NCBI RefSeq assembly: GCF_023243075.1
Contig: NZ_JALKFZ020000184.1
Location: 27,407 to 91,406, forward strand
Direction: 5' to 3'
Length of the DNA: 64,000 bases
Source: Frankia sp. AiPa1
Lineage (GTDB): Bacteria; Actinomycetota; Actinomycetes; Frankiales; Frankiaceae
Shown: piece after piece, positions 62,019-64,000 of the stretch
Position numbering within the stretch: position 1 is the first letter of the stretch
Layout of the letters: every line of letters starts with the position of its first letter
The notes under the pieces: generated by a model
Told to the model about the DNA's origin: nothing
Database searches by the model: none
What the model saw: only the letters and a program-made list of their open reading frames with translations
Translations under genes and position numbers: made by a program

Positions 62019-63371
62019 TCAATCCCAGGAGAATGAAGCCGCTCCGGATGCGGCGGACCGGTTCGCGGCTGGCACCCGTGGGGTCGGACGCCTCGGCGGC
62101 GCCGCCAGCGTGTCCCATCGGGTACTGGCGAGGCGTCGCTCCGTAAGCGAGAGCAGGTCGAAGACCTCTCGCGCAAGATAGCCGGTTGTATTGCGCTCGA
62201 CCTTCCGGGCGGTGAGCACATCAGCCGCCACCAGCTCTTCCAGGGCCTGCTTCGCGGCGGGGAAGGAAACACGCAGTACGCGCTCGACCGTGCGTGCGGT
62301 CATTACCGGGAGTTCGGGGAGCATATCGAGTATTCGACGGATGGACGATCCTGCCCTGGCCTGCAGGGCCCGGCCGGAGGCGTGCCGGTGCCCGGCGAGC
62401 CGGTGCCCGGCGAGCCGATCGGCCCAGACCTGTTCGAGCGCGGCGACATCGCGGCTGAAGGCCCGGGCTTGGCCAGCGGCTAGATCGACGGCGTCCAAGA
62501 AACCCGCCAACCAGGCGTGGATGCTGGTCCGCGCCGCCGGCCCGTCGGGCGGGCCGTCGTATCGGTAGGCGGTCAGGCCTTCGACGTAGGCGTCGGAGCG
62601 GGTCAGCAGAACGAGGCTGACGGGCAGCACGGCCGAGCGTGTCAGCCCTCGGCGGGTCAACACGCTATGAATCAACGCGCGGCCGACCCGGCCGTTACCA
62701 TCAGTAAACGGATGGATAGTTTCGAACTGAGCATGCACCAGCCCGGCCTGGATCAGTGCCGAGTGCCCGGCCCCGGATGCATCCCGGGAAAGATCATCTA
62801 TCAGGCCTGGTACGAATTCGTACGGCGGCGGCACGAACTCGGCATCCAGCGGATGCCAGCCTCCGCCTCCCACCCAGTTCTGGACGGTCCGCAGCCCGGG
62901 CGGGTCATGCTCAGGAAGCAAAGCGTGATGCAGTTCGACGATCCCCTCACGACTTATCGTCTTCGCGGCCGCCAAGGCACCGCCCGCCTGCCGCAAAGCG
63001 CTGACGTTGTTGGCGACCAGCCGGGCGTTGCGCGAGAAGCCGCCCAACGACAGACCCTCGACCTCGGCCAGCTCGACCAGCGCAAGCTGCTGCGGTGAGA
63101 CCTGAAGGCCTTCGATCCTGGACGATGCCAACGCCTCGGATCTCAGCAGGAAGTGGGCAAGACTCTCCAGCCCGCGTGCCCCCGGCATGTCCGCCAGCGA
63201 GCGAACCGAGGCCTCCACCTCGGCACAGCGCGTGTCGAGGACGGCATCCACCGTGAGTGGCCGACCGACGAGTGGATCAGGAACATAGGACTGATAGGTC
63301 CCACCCCGGCGGTCACGGCTCCCCGGAGCGCCATGCATCGGTTCCCAGCGGCGCGCCTCGTAGCCAGCCAC
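62019..63371 (-). CDS. Fic-family AMP-transferase/DNA-binding protein
   Basis: The 450-residue protein has a Fic core with HPFTDGNGRVGR (catalytic His220). An N-terminal inhibitory helix carries SSRIEG (S/TxxxEG type, Glu87), so it is a class II, self-inhibited Fic enzyme. Residues ~340-410 form a winged helix (SIRRILDMLPELPVMTARTVERVLRVSFPAAKQALEELVAADVLTARKVERNTTGYLA). It may transfer AMP to a target and regulate itself through the operator just upstream. A 15-bp repeat codes for two RLAGH units near residue 320. The start is GTG 63371, after GGGGGT. Confidence 0.9.
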   Translation of the reverse strand: MAGYEARRWEPMHGAPGSRDRRGGTYQSYVPDPLVGRPLTVDAVLDTRCAEVEASVRSLADMPGARGLESLAHFLLRSEALASSRIEGLQVSPQQLALVELAEVEGLSLGGFSRNARLVANNVSALRQAGGALAAAKTISREGIVELHHALLPEHDPPGLRTVQNWVGGGGWHPLDAEFVPPPYEFVPGLIDDLSRDASGAGHSALIQAGLVHAQFETIHPFTDGNGRVGRALIHSVLTRRGLTRSAVLPVSLVLLTRSDAYVEGLTAYRYDGPPDGPAARTSIHAWLAGFLDAVDLAAGQARAFSRDVAALEQVWADRLAGHRLAGHRHASGRALQARAGSSIRRILDMLPELPVMTARTVERVLRVSFPAAKQALEELVAADVLTARKVERNTTGYLAREVFDLLSLTERRLASTRWDTLAAPPRRPTPRVPAANRSAASGAASFSWD

Positions 63372-63400
63372 GCGTCACCCCCAACCTTTAATGATCAAGG

Positions 63401-63429
63401 AGGTGGTCCAAGTTTGACCACCTAAACTT
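63401..63429. promoter_or_regulatory. Nested palindromes upstream of the Fic gene, candidate operator
   Basis: AGGTGGTC-7-GACCACCT (63401-63423) is a perfect 8-bp inverted repeat. The overlapping AAGTTT-GACCACCT-AAACTT (63410-63429) is a second perfect one. Both lie 30-58 bases upstream of the Fic start, where the protein's own winged helix could bind. Confidence 0.6.
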
Positions 63430-63628
63430 TAACGCACCGGACCGGGGTGATGATCATCGGCACGCCGAAGGTCAGGTCGCGCCGAGGATCATCAGGAGGA
63501 CTCCCGCGGGACCCGACGCAACATCTGTCGCCCAGCCGGGGAATGGGCCGTTGCAGTACGACTGCAGTACGGCCATACTTGTACGGTCGTCACTGGGCGT
63601 GAGATGCGGGCGAGGGACAGCCGTCTCT

Positions 63629-63853
63629 ATGAGTGTTGCCGTACCTTCGGCGTCGATCGCCTCGGACGGTCCCCTGGACGGGCAACGCCTGGGTGATCCG
63701 AAAGCCGCTTCCTTCGAGGTGGTGATGGCTGATCGGTCTCGGCACGTCTACAGGGCGACGGCAACGCTCGAATCAGCTCCAGACGGTGCCCTGTGTCGGG
63801 TCTTCGAGTGGGCGGGACGTGCCACCCCGCCGACAGCGCGACCCGCGGATTAA
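63629..63853 (+). CDS. Small hypothetical protein
   Basis: The 74-residue product (SVAVPSASIASDGPLDGQRLG near the start, ASFEVVMADRSRHVYRATATLESAPDGALCRVFEWAGRA later) has a plausible beta-rich core and fair codon bias. No ribosome site or family is recognised. It is divergent from the Fic gene and could be a chance frame. Confidence 0.4.
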   Translation: MSVAVPSASIASDGPLDGQRLGDPKAASFEVVMADRSRHVYRATATLESAPDGALCRVFEWAGRATPPTARPAD

Positions 63854-64000
63854 GAGAAGCGGGCGCTCCGTCTCCCAGCGCGTCGCGGATGGACTGGGCA
63901 GCACGGTCCGGCCTGCCTAGTACGTAACTGGTCAGGTGCCGGCTTGATCTTTGGTTAGCTGGTTGCGGGCATCCAGGGGCGGCCCTCGGCGAGTTGGACG

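Overview
The window is high-GC actinobacterial DNA with strong third-position GC bias, frequent GTG starts, 4-bp start/stop overlaps and leaderless-looking genes. Gene content and the many short in-frame tandem repeats fit a Frankia-like actinomycete best; this is an inference from gene content, not a database match.

Layout. 0-5.2 kb: a secreted phytase-like esterase, an HxlR regulator divergent from a 4Fe-4S protein, a Nudix hydrolase and a 6-phosphogluconate dehydrogenase-like reductase. 6.2-15.1 kb: a conserved actinobacterial block, murI - MBL phosphodiesterase - rph - rdgB on the + strand, facing pncB - nrtR - clpS - DUF2017 - mec - cysO - cysM on the - strand (the gene set of M. tuberculosis Rv1330c-Rv1341). 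15.4-25.6 kb: a small membrane protein, an XRE regulator with a Nudix-like C-terminal half, a sugar epimerase, and a branched-chain amino acid type ABC transporter with a fused LivH-LivM permease and a convergent lipoprotein receptor. 25.6-30.4 kb: accessory DNA with a winged-helix protein carrying a long disordered tail, a decayed membrane-protein gene, DUF5709, DUF2752 and a SpoU methyltransferase.

30.4-57.9 kb is a purine-nitrogen scavenging island. It encodes 8-oxoguanine/guanine deaminase, adenosine deaminase, three-subunit xanthine dehydrogenase, 5-hydroxyisourate hydrolase, an allantoicase-OHCU decarboxylase fusion, allantoinase, urease ABC, a NitT/TauT-type ABC importer, two LysR and one MarR regulator, a 7Fe-type ferredoxin and a DUF6986 (CitE/malate-synthase-like) protein. 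xdh(FAD)-xdh(2Fe2S)-xdh(Mo)-allB-alc/uraD-uraH form one tight - strand operon. No recognisable uricase (UaZ/PucL type) or FAD urate hydroxylase (HpxO type) is present. Instead a Rieske non-heme iron oxygenase is divergent from the xdh operon, making it the prime candidate for the missing urate-oxidation step. An adenine-deaminase-like protein that has lost its metal ligands lies downstream of the importer genes. Ureidoglycolate lyase and the urease accessory genes are not seen.

57.9-64 kb: a Uma2-like nuclease, a secreted alpha/beta hydrolase, a decayed LysR gene next to an O-methyltransferase, DUF1330, and a Fic protein with a palindromic operator. No rRNA, tRNA, CRISPR array or intact insertion sequence was recognised.
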